Origin: Bermanella sp040371755
Lineage (GTDB): Bacteria; Pseudomonadota; Gammaproteobacteria; Pseudomonadales; Oceanobacteraceae
Direction: 5' to 3'
Length of the DNA stretch: 64,000 nt
Assembly (NCBI RefSeq): GCF_040371755.1
Contig: NZ_BAABWE010000004.1
Coordinates: 124,001-188,000 of the forward strand
A program made the position numbers and the translations under genes. The notes under the pieces were generated by a model. The model saw only the letters and a list, made by a program, of their open reading frames with translations. It did no database searches and had not been told where the DNA came from. Shown here in pieces: positions 1 through 7,990 of the stretch (position 1 is the first letter of the stretch; each line of letters starts with the position of its first letter).

Positions 1-439
1 GCAATTGAAGCAAGATATCTCGCACAAAATTAAATTTCGCCCCCATGTACCTGATTTTCTTGAAGCTTTACGCAAAGCCGGAAAGCGAAGTGTGATTGTG
101 ACCAATGCCCATCGCGATAGTGTGGACTTAAAAATGCTGCATACGGGTTTAGATAACATGGTGGATCGCATTATTAGCTCCCACGATTACGGCTACGCCA
201 AAGAAGATCAGCGTTTTTGGCAACACTTAATGGAAGATGAAGGCTTTGATAAGCAACGCACTGTTCTCATTGATGATAGTTTAGCTGTGTTAGAATCTGC
301 TCAGCGCTATGGTATTCAACACTTAATGTGTATTCATGAACCAGATAGCCAAAAACCCAAGCGAGAGATAACCCAGTTTCGCAGCATTGATGCCTTTAAA
401 GATGTGATGCCAGCGAATAAGGAAGCCCCAAGTGAGTGA
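1..439 (+). CDS. yrfG: GMP/IMP nucleotidase YrfG-like HAD hydrolase, 3' part only
   Basis: This is the C-terminal part of a HAD-IA phosphatase that enters from the left edge. The reading frame is open from base 2, so the TTG at base 5 is not a convincing start. Family members are about 220 residues and about 145 are present here. Visible HAD features are the motif II region VTNAHRDS, the conserved HTGLD segment, the motif III lysine in GYAKEDQRFW and the motif IV acidic pair in LIDDS. The segments closely match my memory of Escherichia coli YrfG, which dephosphorylates GMP and IMP. The end overlaps the next gene by 8 bases, suggesting translational coupling with hslR. The yrfG-hslR-hslO order is common in gammaproteobacteria. 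Confidence 0.85.
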   Translation, partial: QLKQDISHKIKFRPHVPDFLEALRKAGKRSVIVTNAHRDSVDLKMLHTGLDNMVDRIISSHDYGYAKEDQRFWQHLMEDEGFDKQRTVLIDDSLAVLESAQRYGIQHLMCIHEPDSQKPKREITQFRSIDAFKDVMPANKEAPSE

Positions 440-833
440 TAAAAAGCCCGCAAAAGTACGCTTAGATAAGTGGCTTTGGGCGGCCCGATTTTTTAAAACC
501 CGTGCACTGGCTAAAGCCGCCATTGAAGGTGGCAAAGTTCTGTACGATGGGCAGCGCTGTAAAGTCAGTCGCACGGTTGATGTTGGAGCCACCTTGCAGG
601 TACGCCAAGGCTATGATGATAAAATCATCACCGTGCTCAAAATCAGCGAACAACGCAAAGGCGCAGCGGATGCCCAGCTGTTATACGAAGAAACCGCAGC
701 CAGCATCAAAAAACGCATGGACGAAGCAGATCGTCGTCGCAAATTTGCCCAATCCAACCCCTTGTTTGACCATAAGCCAAACAAAAAAGAGCGCCGTCAA
801 ATTAGTAAGTTTAAAGACGAAACCACGCTTTAA
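432..833 (+). CDS. hslR: Heat shock protein 15 (Hsp15), S4-domain RNA-binding protein
   Basis: This 133-residue protein starts with GTG and overlaps the preceding stop. An S4 RNA-binding domain fills roughly residues 9-60, beginning RLDKWLWAARFFKTRALA. The C-terminal tail is highly basic and ends in lysine/arginine-rich helices. Hsp15 binds free 50S ribosomal subunits that still carry a nascent chain and returns them to the translation cycle after heat stress. Length and architecture are normal for the family. The position between yrfG and hslO supports the call and suggests heat-shock co-regulation, though I did not identify a sigma-32 promoter. Confidence 0.93.
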   Translation: MSDKKPAKVRLDKWLWAARFFKTRALAKAAIEGGKVLYDGQRCKVSRTVDVGATLQVRQGYDDKIITVLKISEQRKGAADAQLLYEETAASIKKRMDEADRRRKFAQSNPLFDHKPNKKERRQISKFKDETTL

Positions 834-853
834 TTTAAAACCCTATTGATAAG

Positions 854-870
854 CTTATCCGCAGGATAAG
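854..870. repeat. Short perfect hairpin between hslR and hslO
   Basis: A 7-base inverted repeat (CTTATCC, loop GCA, GGATAAG) ends 13 bases before the hslO start codon. It lacks a T-run, so it is not a terminator. It could affect hslO translation or processing of a shared transcript. No function is proven. Confidence 0.35.
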
Positions 871-883
871 TAAGAGAAAACCC

Positions 884-1771
884 ATGGCCACTCATGACAC
901 CTTACAACGTTTTACCTTTGATAACTGCCATGTACGTGGTGAATTAGTCGGGCTTAAGCAATCCCTTGCAGACATGTTTCAGCGTCAAACCTACCCAGAG
1001 CCAGTCAATGGCCTTCTAGGGGAGCTATTAGTGGCTGCGGCACTGTTAAGTGCCACCGTTAAAATTGAAGGTATTTTAAGCCTGCAAGTGCAAACCGATG
1101 GCCCAGTACGCTTATTGGTTGCGGAAACCACCCATGACGGCAAACTCAAAGGCATTGCCCGTTTAGACGAAGACAAAGACTTAAGTGAAGAGCACCTACT
1201 TGGGCAAAAGGGCCAGCTTATTATCACCATTGAGCCAAACCAAGGCCGTCGCTATCAAGGTATCGTCGCACTCGAAGAAGGCAGTATTACTAAGTCGGTA
1301 GAAGCGTACTTTAGACAATCCGAACAGCTAGATACCCACTTATGGATTAGCTGTGAAAACGGCATGGCAGCAGGTTTGTTTTTACAAGAGCTCCCAGAGC
1401 TTGGTGAAATTCAAGAAACCATAGAGGCGGATGACGACGCATGGAACCGCCTAAACCAATTGGCGCACACCCTGCGCAGTGATGAATTATTGCACCTTAG
1501 CAATGAAGATATTTTATATCGTTTATATCACGAAGAAAAAGTACGAGTCTACGAAGGGCAACCGTTACAATTTAGTTGCAGTTGCTCAAAAGAACGTTTA
1601 TCCGTGGCCCTGACTCAAATCGGATATGCGGAATGCCAAGACATCATCGACGAGCAGAAAAAGATCCGAGCCGATTGTCAGTTTTGTGGTCAACACTACA
1701 GCTTCACTCAAAGTGATGTGAATGGATTGTTCCCCCTAGAAAGCGCAAAAAACGGCAAAGGCCTGCATTAA
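884..1771 (+). CDS. hslO: Redox-regulated holdase chaperone Hsp33
   Basis: This 295-residue cytoplasmic protein matches Hsp33 in length and domain order. An N-terminal dimerisation and substrate-binding domain is followed by a C-terminal redox switch. The switch cysteines are complete: C232 and C234 (CxC) and C265 and C268 (CxxC), the tetrad that binds zinc when reduced and forms disulfides during oxidative or bleach stress to activate the chaperone. It follows hslR by 50 bases. A rho-independent terminator lies just after the stop, so this is probably the last gene of the yrfG-hslR-hslO unit. Confidence 0.96.
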   Translation: MATHDTLQRFTFDNCHVRGELVGLKQSLADMFQRQTYPEPVNGLLGELLVAAALLSATVKIEGILSLQVQTDGPVRLLVAETTHDGKLKGIARLDEDKDLSEEHLLGQKGQLIITIEPNQGRRYQGIVALEEGSITKSVEAYFRQSEQLDTHLWISCENGMAAGLFLQELPELGEIQETIEADDDAWNRLNQLAHTLRSDELLHLSNEDILYRLYHEEKVRVYEGQPLQFSCSCSKERLSVALTQIGYAECQDIIDEQKKIRADCQFCGQHYSFTQSDVNGLFPLESAKNGKGLH

Positions 1772-1798
1772 TCTTTTTGAAAAGTCGAAATCAATATG

Positions 1799-1832
1799 AG
1801 GCCGCTTATTGAAAAATACGCGGCTTTTTTTG
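1799..1832 (+). terminator. Intrinsic terminator after hslO
   Basis: A GCCGC/GCGGC stem, extended by A-T and G-T pairs, is followed by seven T residues. It lies between the convergent hslO and the minus-strand gene at 1854-2723. Confidence 0.75.
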
Positions 1833-1853
1833 TGGGTGATGGCACGACTTAAA

Positions 1854-2723
1854 TCAAAAGGCCCAGTTTACTAATAAGCCATAGCGGTGAGCTAGACGCT
1901 CGTTTTCGGGAATGTAAACCGTGCCGATGTTTTGAATGTCTTTAAATTGATATTGGAAGTCGTAGATTAGCCCTAACGAGATATCGTCATTCAGGTGATA
2001 ACTTAAACTGCTGATAATTTCTGTGTTCCAACCGGCAGTGGAGTCAAATTGCAATTCAGGGTATAGCGTATTTTCAATTCGACTAAATACAGGGATACCA
2101 ACTAACGCGGTGAAGTGTAATTGCCAATCCTCTGTCAATGAAAAATAACTTGAGCCACCCCCTTGTATTATTAATTCACCAAATGTTTCTTCTACGACAT
2201 TATCTCCAGTGCAATCAGTTTGACTTGGATTGCATGATAAAACACTTAGATAATTAAATGAAAAGCGCTTAAAAGTCCCCAAAGAGTAAGTTGCGCCGAG
2301 ATCCAGTGACCACCAAGCTTGTGGGTGGTAGTGCAGTAAGAATTGAGTAGAAACTTGTGAATAAGTGAATTGATTGGTTTGTAAGTCGTGTGGCTCAATA
2401 CCTTGGAACGTATTAGTGAGTCGCCATGTTTCAGTAACATGTTGCGGATATAAAGTCGAAATAGCATTTATCGAGAACGATAAATCAGGGCTAACAAAGG
2501 TGCGGCCTCCGGATAACAATACTAGGTTATCGGTTGTGGTGTCGGTTTCAAAGTTGGCACCACTGATACTAATGGTCTCTTTGTAGTTTATGTTTTCATT
2601 ACCAATGGCAAAATAACTGTAGCTGGCGGGTTTGTCTTTTATGTCTAACGATGCACTTTGTGCTTGGCTGTTAAGCGAGATGCTATAGATGAAAAGTACA
2701 TACAATAATCCTGTTTTTTTCAT
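1854..2723 (-). CDS. Predicted outer-membrane beta-barrel protein, unknown function
   Basis: This 289-residue protein has a Sec-type signal peptide of about 21 residues (MKKTGLLYVLF, cleavage near AQA or QSA). It continues with alternating aromatic/hydrophobic strands and polar turns. It ends in tryptophan-alanine-phenylalanine, and a C-terminal phenylalanine is typical of BAM-assembled outer-membrane barrels. Two cysteines lie in one predicted loop (CNPSQTDC). I do not recognise a family. It may be an 8-12 strand porin-like or surface protein. It lies 88 bases downstream of the large lipoprotein gene on the same strand, with a strong terminator between them, so it probably has its own promoter. 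Confidence 0.7.
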   Translation of the reverse strand: MKKTGLLYVLFIYSISLNSQAQSASLDIKDKPASYSYFAIGNENINYKETISISGANFETDTTTDNLVLLSGGRTFVSPDLSFSINAISTLYPQHVTETWRLTNTFQGIEPHDLQTNQFTYSQVSTQFLLHYHPQAWWSLDLGATYSLGTFKRFSFNYLSVLSCNPSQTDCTGDNVVEETFGELIIQGGGSSYFSLTEDWQLHFTALVGIPVFSRIENTLYPELQFDSTAGWNTEIISSLSYHLNDDISLGLIYDFQYQFKDIQNIGTVYIPENERLAHRYGLLVNWAF

Positions 2724-2754
2724 GTTAGTCCTTTGTGGGTGTGCCCCTAATAAA

Positions 2755-2796
2755 ATAAAACCCGACTACTTTAAGAGTAGTCGGGTTTTTTATTTC
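2755..2796 (-). terminator. Strong intrinsic terminator of the large lipoprotein gene
   Basis: A perfect 10-base-pair stem (CCCGACTACT at 2761-2770 with AGTAGTCGGG at 2776-2785) has a 5-base loop. It is flanked by A-rich sequence on one side and T-rich sequence on the other, so it could work on either strand. Its position fits termination of the gene ending at 2812. Confidence 0.85.
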
Positions 2797-2811
2797 AGGT
2801 TAATGAATGGG

Positions 2812-5694
2812 CTACCAAATATCGTTGGAGCTTGGGTACCATTCGTTAGGGTTGGCGTCTGTCATTGGTGTTGCCAAGCTGGCAGGGGTGTTGCCATCGT
2901 TGAAGTCTTTATCTAATAAGTCTCCTGTGGAGGTGGACACATCGCCGCTTCCGTCCAGAGTCGTTAGCGTGAGATTATCCAAAGCTAATGGGCTGGCGGC
3001 TCTGAGTATTAAACGGTAGTCCGTACCAGCGCGGCTTACTAGGTCGGTTTTGCTTAAGTCAGCCACTTGGGTATAGGTGGTGCCGTCATCGCTGTAGTAC
3101 AGCTCAATGTTGGTGCCGTAGACTTTCACACGATAGTTTTTCCATACACCGTTAAATAAGGTGTCGTGAGTGTCTTTGTCGAACCATGTGTGGTTGTACC
3201 AAACCCATCCGGTTTGCGCATTGGAGCCGTTGGCGTATTCAAGGTTCGACCAGCCACCTAAGCGGTAGTTGAAGACCAAACTTGCCCAGTCGTTATCCCA
3301 ATTAGATTGATCGGCGTTACGGGCTTCTGAATTGGCTTTGTCGAATAACATGACATCAATACCATCCCAGCTGAAGTTTTTCGCTGCAAAGTCTACTTGG
3401 AAGTTAGCGCCAATATCTGCGCCTAAGATATCCCAACCTTTTTTCTCCCATGTATCAAAGCTGGTGGCATATTTCAGTACTTTATCGTCAGCAATGGCAG
3501 TGTCTACATTGGCTAATAAACCTGTGTTGTACCAGCCAGTTTGTGGGCGTGTTTCCAATGTTGCATCGCTGGCGGATTGTAGTTGAAAGCCGCTTAAATC
3601 AATGATGCTGCTTGCATTAAATGCCACGGTATAGGTTTCATCAAATGACATTGGTACGGTTTCTGGTAGCAGTAATGGGTCGACACTGCTTCCGGTCTGC
3701 TCTAAATCAGGCACCATATGTAAGGTTTTATAGAGCCATAACTTAAAGGTTGGAATGACACCGTTGTCACCTTCTGTGGTATCAGCTGAGGTGAGGGTAA
3801 TGTTGTCATCTACTGAGCTGGCGTCTGGATATTTATTAAAGTCCACACTCACGCTGTAGATGTTAACAGGGTCCACGTGTACGTCTTGTACTAGGAAGTT
3901 CCCTGCTTCAACGGGCGGTGCACTTGGTGCAATCACTTCAATATCTTGTACTTTAGATGCAGCACCAGATGCGGTGGCGGTTTCTTGTAAGGTTAAAAAC
4001 TGAGATAAATCGGCATCGTCAGCAGCGGCTCTCACCCCTAGTGTGTCGATTTGTCCTGTTACTACTGTGTTGCTGCCCAGCTCTAAAGCAGAGAAGAACA
4101 GTGTATTGCCACTTAAGCGCCAGTTATAGATTTCATAACGGCCAGTGGCACCGCTTTCATTTGGGTCGATCAATGTAGTCAGTTCGCGAGTTTCTAAATT
4201 GACCATGCGAATCACGTCGGCTTCATTTAAGCCCGGTACGACTACCTCTTCGGTGTAATACAAGAAACCACGGGAAATTTGGAACGGGGTATCTTGCATC
4301 CAGCTCCACCAACCATCATCGCCTAAATCAAGCTCTACTTTTGGTACACCATCAAATGGTAGCATTTGGAATACTTTTAGTGAGTTATTCCAAGTCCAAG
4401 TGTCGTTGGTGGAGTTGTATTCACTGCTGCCACTTTCAAACACACCGTATACACGGCCATCGTCGGCCATGATGATGCGACGCGGGGTAGGGGAACTCCA
4501 GCCATTATTCTGGTCTTGTGCGCCAAACAAGCTGGTATCTAGGCTAGCAAACTGAAAGCGGCCGAGGCTATCATCTTGAATGGGCTTAGCCATTTTTAGG
4601 CCGCTACTGGCGTTACTCCAATCTTCTTCACCCCAAACCAAGGCGTTTTCGCTGTCTTTGGTGAAAAATTTCACCCATGAATCTGAGCTAAGGTTTACAA
4701 CCGAGCCTGCGCTGTTCACTACTTTTAGTACAAGATTACCAGAGTTGGTGTCCTGCCATGCTTGGTAGGCCACTTCACCAGAAGATAGGGTTAAGAAAAA
4801 TTGGACGTGTTCGTTGTCTTGCGAGATATTGGTGACGCTTTGGTCGCTGGCACTCATTTTGTAGATTAACGGATTCCAATCCACTTGATTGAGCCAGAAG
4901 TTAGACTGTTCACTGATGCAGTTGCCATCATTATCGAACTCGTTACAAAAAGAATCTTCTTGTCGAGTAAAACTGGTGGCCGTAAAGTAAACATTACCAT
5001 CCGTATCGAATTGAATGGGTTTTTGATTACCCGATACATTCTGCATGTAGCTGTCGTCCATATATTGCACCATGAGTCCTTCTTCTACGCAGCGGTGCTC
5101 GTCTGTATCGGTGTCCACTTCTAATAGTCCACAATTGAGTGCGGCAATGGTGCTGGCGTAATCAAATTCACTGCTGCTGTTGTCATGCCAGCCTGTATCT
5201 AAAGCGATATAAACCTTTGAGCCATCTGGCGATACAACGCTGTACATGACTTTCATTGGCATGTTCGTATCAATTGCTAACGAGGCATCCCCTTCCTCAT
5301 CAATGGCTAATAAATTAGATACACCTTCTTCTTCGTCTTCTCGACCATTAATACTTCGAGCAAGTGGGGTTTTGGCATTCTTAGCCAGTGTATAGCTAAA
5401 TATTGGTTTGCCTGTTTTGCTTGAAATGCTTCTTGAGGTGTCCTCTACAATGGCTTCTTCGTTAGCAACAAGTGAAACCGCCCCGCTGAGATTAAAGCTG
5501 ACCGTTGGTGTTGTGGAGGTATCGGTTGGGGTTGGGGTTGAGCCTCCACCACCGCCATCACCACCGGTTCCGCTGTTATCGTCACCGCCTCCGCCGCTAT
5601 CAAAGCAGCCAACTGTGCTAAATAGGACCGCACTGAGTAATATGGTTTTGAATCGTGAAACCGACGAATGACTGGAGAGAGAAAAATACGACAT
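2812..5694 (-). CDS. Large secreted lipoprotein with C-terminal LamG/ConA-like domain
   Basis: This 960-residue protein has an N-terminal hydrophobic segment ending in a lipobox (STVGC, acylated Cys30). A glycine/aspartate-rich and then threonine/proline-rich linker of about 35 residues follows. Residues about 75-600 contain repeated short beta-strand units with phrases such as DGRVYGVFES, suggesting a propeller-like fold. Residues about 610-730 resemble a bacterial Ig-like segment. Residues about 740-915 look like a concanavalin/laminin-G jelly roll rich in tryptophan. I do not recognise a named family. It is probably anchored in the outer membrane and exposed, perhaps for binding polysaccharide or adhesion. 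It diverges from pckA across a 566-base regulatory region. Confidence 0.75.
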   Translation of the reverse strand: MSYFSLSSHSSVSRFKTILLSAVLFSTVGCFDSGGGGDDNSGTGGDGGGGGSTPTPTDTSTTPTVSFNLSGAVSLVANEEAIVEDTSRSISSKTGKPIFSYTLAKNAKTPLARSINGREDEEEGVSNLLAIDEEGDASLAIDTNMPMKVMYSVVSPDGSKVYIALDTGWHDNSSSEFDYASTIAALNCGLLEVDTDTDEHRCVEEGLMVQYMDDSYMQNVSGNQKPIQFDTDGNVYFTATSFTRQEDSFCNEFDNDGNCISEQSNFWLNQVDWNPLIYKMSASDQSVTNISQDNEHVQFFLTLSSGEVAYQAWQDTNSGNLVLKVVNSAGSVVNLSSDSWVKFFTKDSENALVWGEEDWSNASSGLKMAKPIQDDSLGRFQFASLDTSLFGAQDQNNGWSSPTPRRIIMADDGRVYGVFESGSSEYNSTNDTWTWNNSLKVFQMLPFDGVPKVELDLGDDGWWSWMQDTPFQISRGFLYYTEEVVVPGLNEADVIRMVNLETRELTTLIDPNESGATGRYEIYNWRLSGNTLFFSALELGSNTVVTGQIDTLGVRAAADDADLSQFLTLQETATASGAASKVQDIEVIAPSAPPVEAGNFLVQDVHVDPVNIYSVSVDFNKYPDASSVDDNITLTSADTTEGDNGVIPTFKLWLYKTLHMVPDLEQTGSSVDPLLLPETVPMSFDETYTVAFNASSIIDLSGFQLQSASDATLETRPQTGWYNTGLLANVDTAIADDKVLKYATSFDTWEKKGWDILGADIGANFQVDFAAKNFSWDGIDVMLFDKANSEARNADQSNWDNDWASLVFNYRLGGWSNLEYANGSNAQTGWVWYNHTWFDKDTHDTLFNGVWKNYRVKVYGTNIELYYSDDGTTYTQVADLSKTDLVSRAGTDYRLILRAASPLALDNLTLTTLDGSGDVSTSTGDLLDKDFNDGNTPASLATPMTDANPNEWYPSSNDIW

Positions 5695-5859
5695 AGAACT
5701 TCCCTATGAGATAAGACAAAAATGTATCTGCGTAATAAAGTTTTAGTTCGTAAGGGGAATTCGTCAAAGACGGGTGTATTGCAAAGGTTCTGAGTTTAAT
5801 AATATTCAGTTATGACAGCCTAAATAACAGGGTAAAGCGTGATGTTTTGCTCCCAATAA

Positions 5860-5873
5860 ATGATTTAGATCAA
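5860..5873. promoter_or_regulatory. FNR/ANR-like box
   Basis: ATGATTTAGATCAA matches the FNR/ANR consensus TTGAT-N4-ATCAA at nine of ten positions. It is about 170 bases upstream of the lipoprotein start and about 390 bases upstream of pckA, so the lipoprotein gene is the more likely target. This is a motif match only. Confidence 0.45.
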
Positions 5874-5943
5874 GTCTATAGGCTTAGATTTATTTATTAC
5901 TGATGAATCTTTTTTAAGTTTCATTTGCTTATGTCCAAAAAGT

Positions 5944-5957
5944 AGTGAGATCTCACT
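5944..5957. promoter_or_regulatory. Perfect 14-base palindrome, candidate operator
   Basis: AGTGAGATCTCACT is perfectly self-complementary. It contains GTGA and TCAC half sites, but only four bases separate them, while CRP sites have six. A GntR-type or other dimeric regulator is possible. No regulator gene adjoins it. Confidence 0.35.
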
Positions 5958-6151
5958 TTAAAAATCACCCTATGAGTGCCACTTTTTGCGCCATATAAAC
6001 GATAATAAATCCAACTTATAGCAGGTATAGGCAACATAAATATCCTGTATACCCCCTACCAATGCTGACTCTTAGTGCGGAATAAACCGATTAAATGGCT
6101 CTGGTTTGGGCTTTTTGTAACCTGCCTATTCGCCTAGATTGGATTTTCTGG

Positions 6152-6157
6152 CATAAT
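6152..6157 (+). promoter_or_regulatory. Candidate minus-10 element for pckA
   Basis: CATAAT lies in the context GGCATAATCGC, about 105 bases before the pckA start. Similar TATAATCGC contexts precede gshA and typA in this window, suggesting a common sigma-70 promoter flavour. No good minus-35 is visible. Confidence 0.4.
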
Positions 6158-6260
6158 CGCGCACCTAAAATTTTAAATGCGCCATAGGTGATTCCCTTTG
6201 GCGGTAATGTATTAAGTTCACTGGCCACAAGCTGGTAACATATTTTTTGGATTGGGCATT

Positions 6261-7796
6261 ATGACCACCGTTTACACCGATCTTTCCTCTGCTTTATTGG
6301 TAGAAAAAGCACTAGAGCGCGGCGAAGGCCGTTTACAGGATAACGGCGCATTAGTTATCGAAACTGGCAAGCGCACAGGTCGTTCACCAATGGATCGTTT
6401 CATTGTGCAAGAGCCAAGCACCTCAGATGCCATCGATTGGGGTAATGTAAACCGCCCTTTCGATGCCGACAAATTCGATGCCCTTTGGGATCGCGTAGAA
6501 GCTTACCTAGACCAGCACGACAAATTTGTATCGAACGTGCACGTAGGTGCAGACTCTAACCACTATCTACCGGTTAAAATGACAACACAAACGGCTTGGC
6601 AGAACCTGTTCGGTCGTAACCTATTTATCCGTCCTGATACGTTTAACCCTTCTGACAAAGAAGAGTGGCAAATCCTGAACGTAGCGGGTTTTGAGTGTGT
6701 GCCTGAGCGTGATGGCACTAACTCTGATGGTTGTGTGATCATCAACTTCGCAAAACGTAAAGTGCTACTGGCTGGTATGCGTTATGCCGGCGAAATGAAA
6801 AAAGCCATGTTCTCTGTACAAAACTTCTTATTGCCTGAAAAAGACGTGCTGCCAATGCACTGTTCAGCCAACGTAGGTGAAGAAGGGGATACATGCTTGT
6901 TCTTCGGTCTTTCTGGAACAGGTAAAACCACACTATCCGCTGACCAAAGCCGTTACCTAATTGGTGATGATGAGCACGGTTGGGGCAAAGGTACAGTATT
7001 CAACATCGAAGGCGGCTGCTATGCAAAAACCATCGATCTTTCTCAAAAGAACGAGCCAGTTATTTGGGATGCTATTAAATTTGGTGCCATTGTTGAAAAC
7101 GTGGTGATCAACCCAGAAACTCGTGTTGCAGATTATAACGACGTTTCATTAACTGAAAACGGCCGTTGTGCTTACCCTTTAGAGCACATTGAAAAGCGTG
7201 TTTTAGAAAACCAAGCTGGCGAGCCTAAAGCGGTTATCTTCTTAACATGTGATATGACGGGTGTTTTACCTCCGGTTTCGATTCTTTCTAAAGAGCAAGC
7301 GGCTTACCACTTCCTTTCTGGTTACACGGCATTAGTTGGCTCTACTGAAATGGGTGGATCTAAAGGCCTTAAATCCACGTTCTCTACTTGTTTTGGTGCG
7401 CCGTTCTTCCCGCGTCCAGCAGGTGAATATGCCGAGCTTCTTATGAAGCGTGTGACTGAGTATGACTCTCAAGTTTATCTTGTGAACACAGGTTGGACTG
7501 GCGGGCCTAACGGTGCAGGCGGTGAGCGTTTCTCTATCCCGACTACTCGTGCTGTGATTGCGGCTATTCAGTCTGGTGCGCTTCGTGATGCTGATACAGA
7601 TACGATTCCAGTCTTTGGCCTACAAGTGCCTAAGTCTGTTGAAGGTGTTGATCGTACATTGCTTAACCCTCGTGGTGCATGGGCCGACCAAGGTAAATAC
7701 GACGAAGTGGCAGCGGGTCTTGCGCAGCAGTTCATTGATAACTTTGCTAAGTATGATGTATCTGATGCGATCCGTGATGCAGGTCCAAAGCTGTAA
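6261..7796 (+). CDS. pckA: Phosphoenolpyruvate carboxykinase (ATP)
   Basis: It converts oxaloacetate and ATP to phosphoenolpyruvate, ADP and CO2 in the cytoplasm, the entry step of gluconeogenesis from TCA intermediates. About 511 residues from ATG 6261. A TTG three codons upstream is also in frame but has no better ribosome site. The P-loop GLSGTGKT is at residues 216-223, the metal/nucleotide motif TCDMTGVLPP follows, and the substrate region EMGGSKGLKSTFSTCFG is intact. Length and motifs are typical of the ATP-dependent bacterial enzyme. It is monocistronic, with a long upstream region and its own terminator. Confidence 0.97.
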   Translation: MTTVYTDLSSALLVEKALERGEGRLQDNGALVIETGKRTGRSPMDRFIVQEPSTSDAIDWGNVNRPFDADKFDALWDRVEAYLDQHDKFVSNVHVGADSNHYLPVKMTTQTAWQNLFGRNLFIRPDTFNPSDKEEWQILNVAGFECVPERDGTNSDGCVIINFAKRKVLLAGMRYAGEMKKAMFSVQNFLLPEKDVLPMHCSANVGEEGDTCLFFGLSGTGKTTLSADQSRYLIGDDEHGWGKGTVFNIEGGCYAKTIDLSQKNEPVIWDAIKFGAIVENVVINPETRVADYNDVSLTENGRCAYPLEHIEKRVLENQAGEPKAVIFLTCDMTGVLPPVSILSKEQAAYHFLSGYTALVGSTEMGGSKGLKSTFSTCFGAPFFPRPAGEYAELLMKRVTEYDSQVYLVNTGWTGGPNGAGGERFSIPTTRAVIAAIQSGALRDADTDTIPVFGLQVPKSVEGVDRTLLNPRGAWADQGKYDEVAAGLAQQFIDNFAKYDVSDAIRDAGPKL

Positions 7797-7860
7797 TATG
7801 CAGTTTTATCTGAAGTGTCATTGAAGGCGTTTCGGATATCGACCTTTAATGGTCAAAAAT

Positions 7861-7882
7861 AATTACCTCACCCTAGGTAATT
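7861..7882. repeat. Perfect inverted repeat just after pckA
   Basis: AATTACCT and AGGTAATT flank a 6-base loop, forming an 8-base-pair hairpin immediately before the pckA terminator. It may help protect or terminate the transcript. Confidence 0.45.
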
Positions 7883-7887
7883 GAAAA

Positions 7888-7913
7888 AGGCGCAACTTGG
7901 TTGCGCCTTTTTT
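7888..7913 (+). terminator. Intrinsic terminator of pckA
   Basis: AGGCGCAA and TTGCGCCT form an 8-base-pair stem with a CTTGG loop, followed by a T-run. Confidence 0.85.
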
Positions 7914-7921
7914 GTATGGAA

Positions 7922-7981
7922 TGACCTGCCCTGAAATAAGTTGATACATTAAAAACCGTCAACATATATCAGGACGGGTCA
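7922..7981. repeat. 60-base element with imperfect terminal inverted repeats
   Basis: The element begins TGACCTGCCCTGA and ends TCAGGACGGGTCA. The two ends are inverted copies matching at about 18 of 25 positions, and it has TG...CA termini. It contains no gene and no clear target duplication. It could be a miniature or decayed insertion-sequence remnant, or a strong RNA hairpin at the 3' end of the MMPL gene, which ends 10 bases away. Confidence 0.45.
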
Positions 7982-7990
7982 CAGGGCTTC

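Larger units (their letters stand above)
5695..6260. other. Long divergent intergenic region between the lipoprotein gene and pckA
   Basis: No gene is visible here. The region holds an FNR/ANR-like box, a perfect 14-base palindrome and a plausible minus-10 for pckA, each listed separately. The size and contents fit a divergent control region responding to oxygen or carbon source. Confidence 0.6.

Noticed and set aside
6252..6260. TTG start three codons upstream of the chosen pckA ATG.
   Set aside because: It has no better ribosome site than ATG 6261 and adds only three residues.
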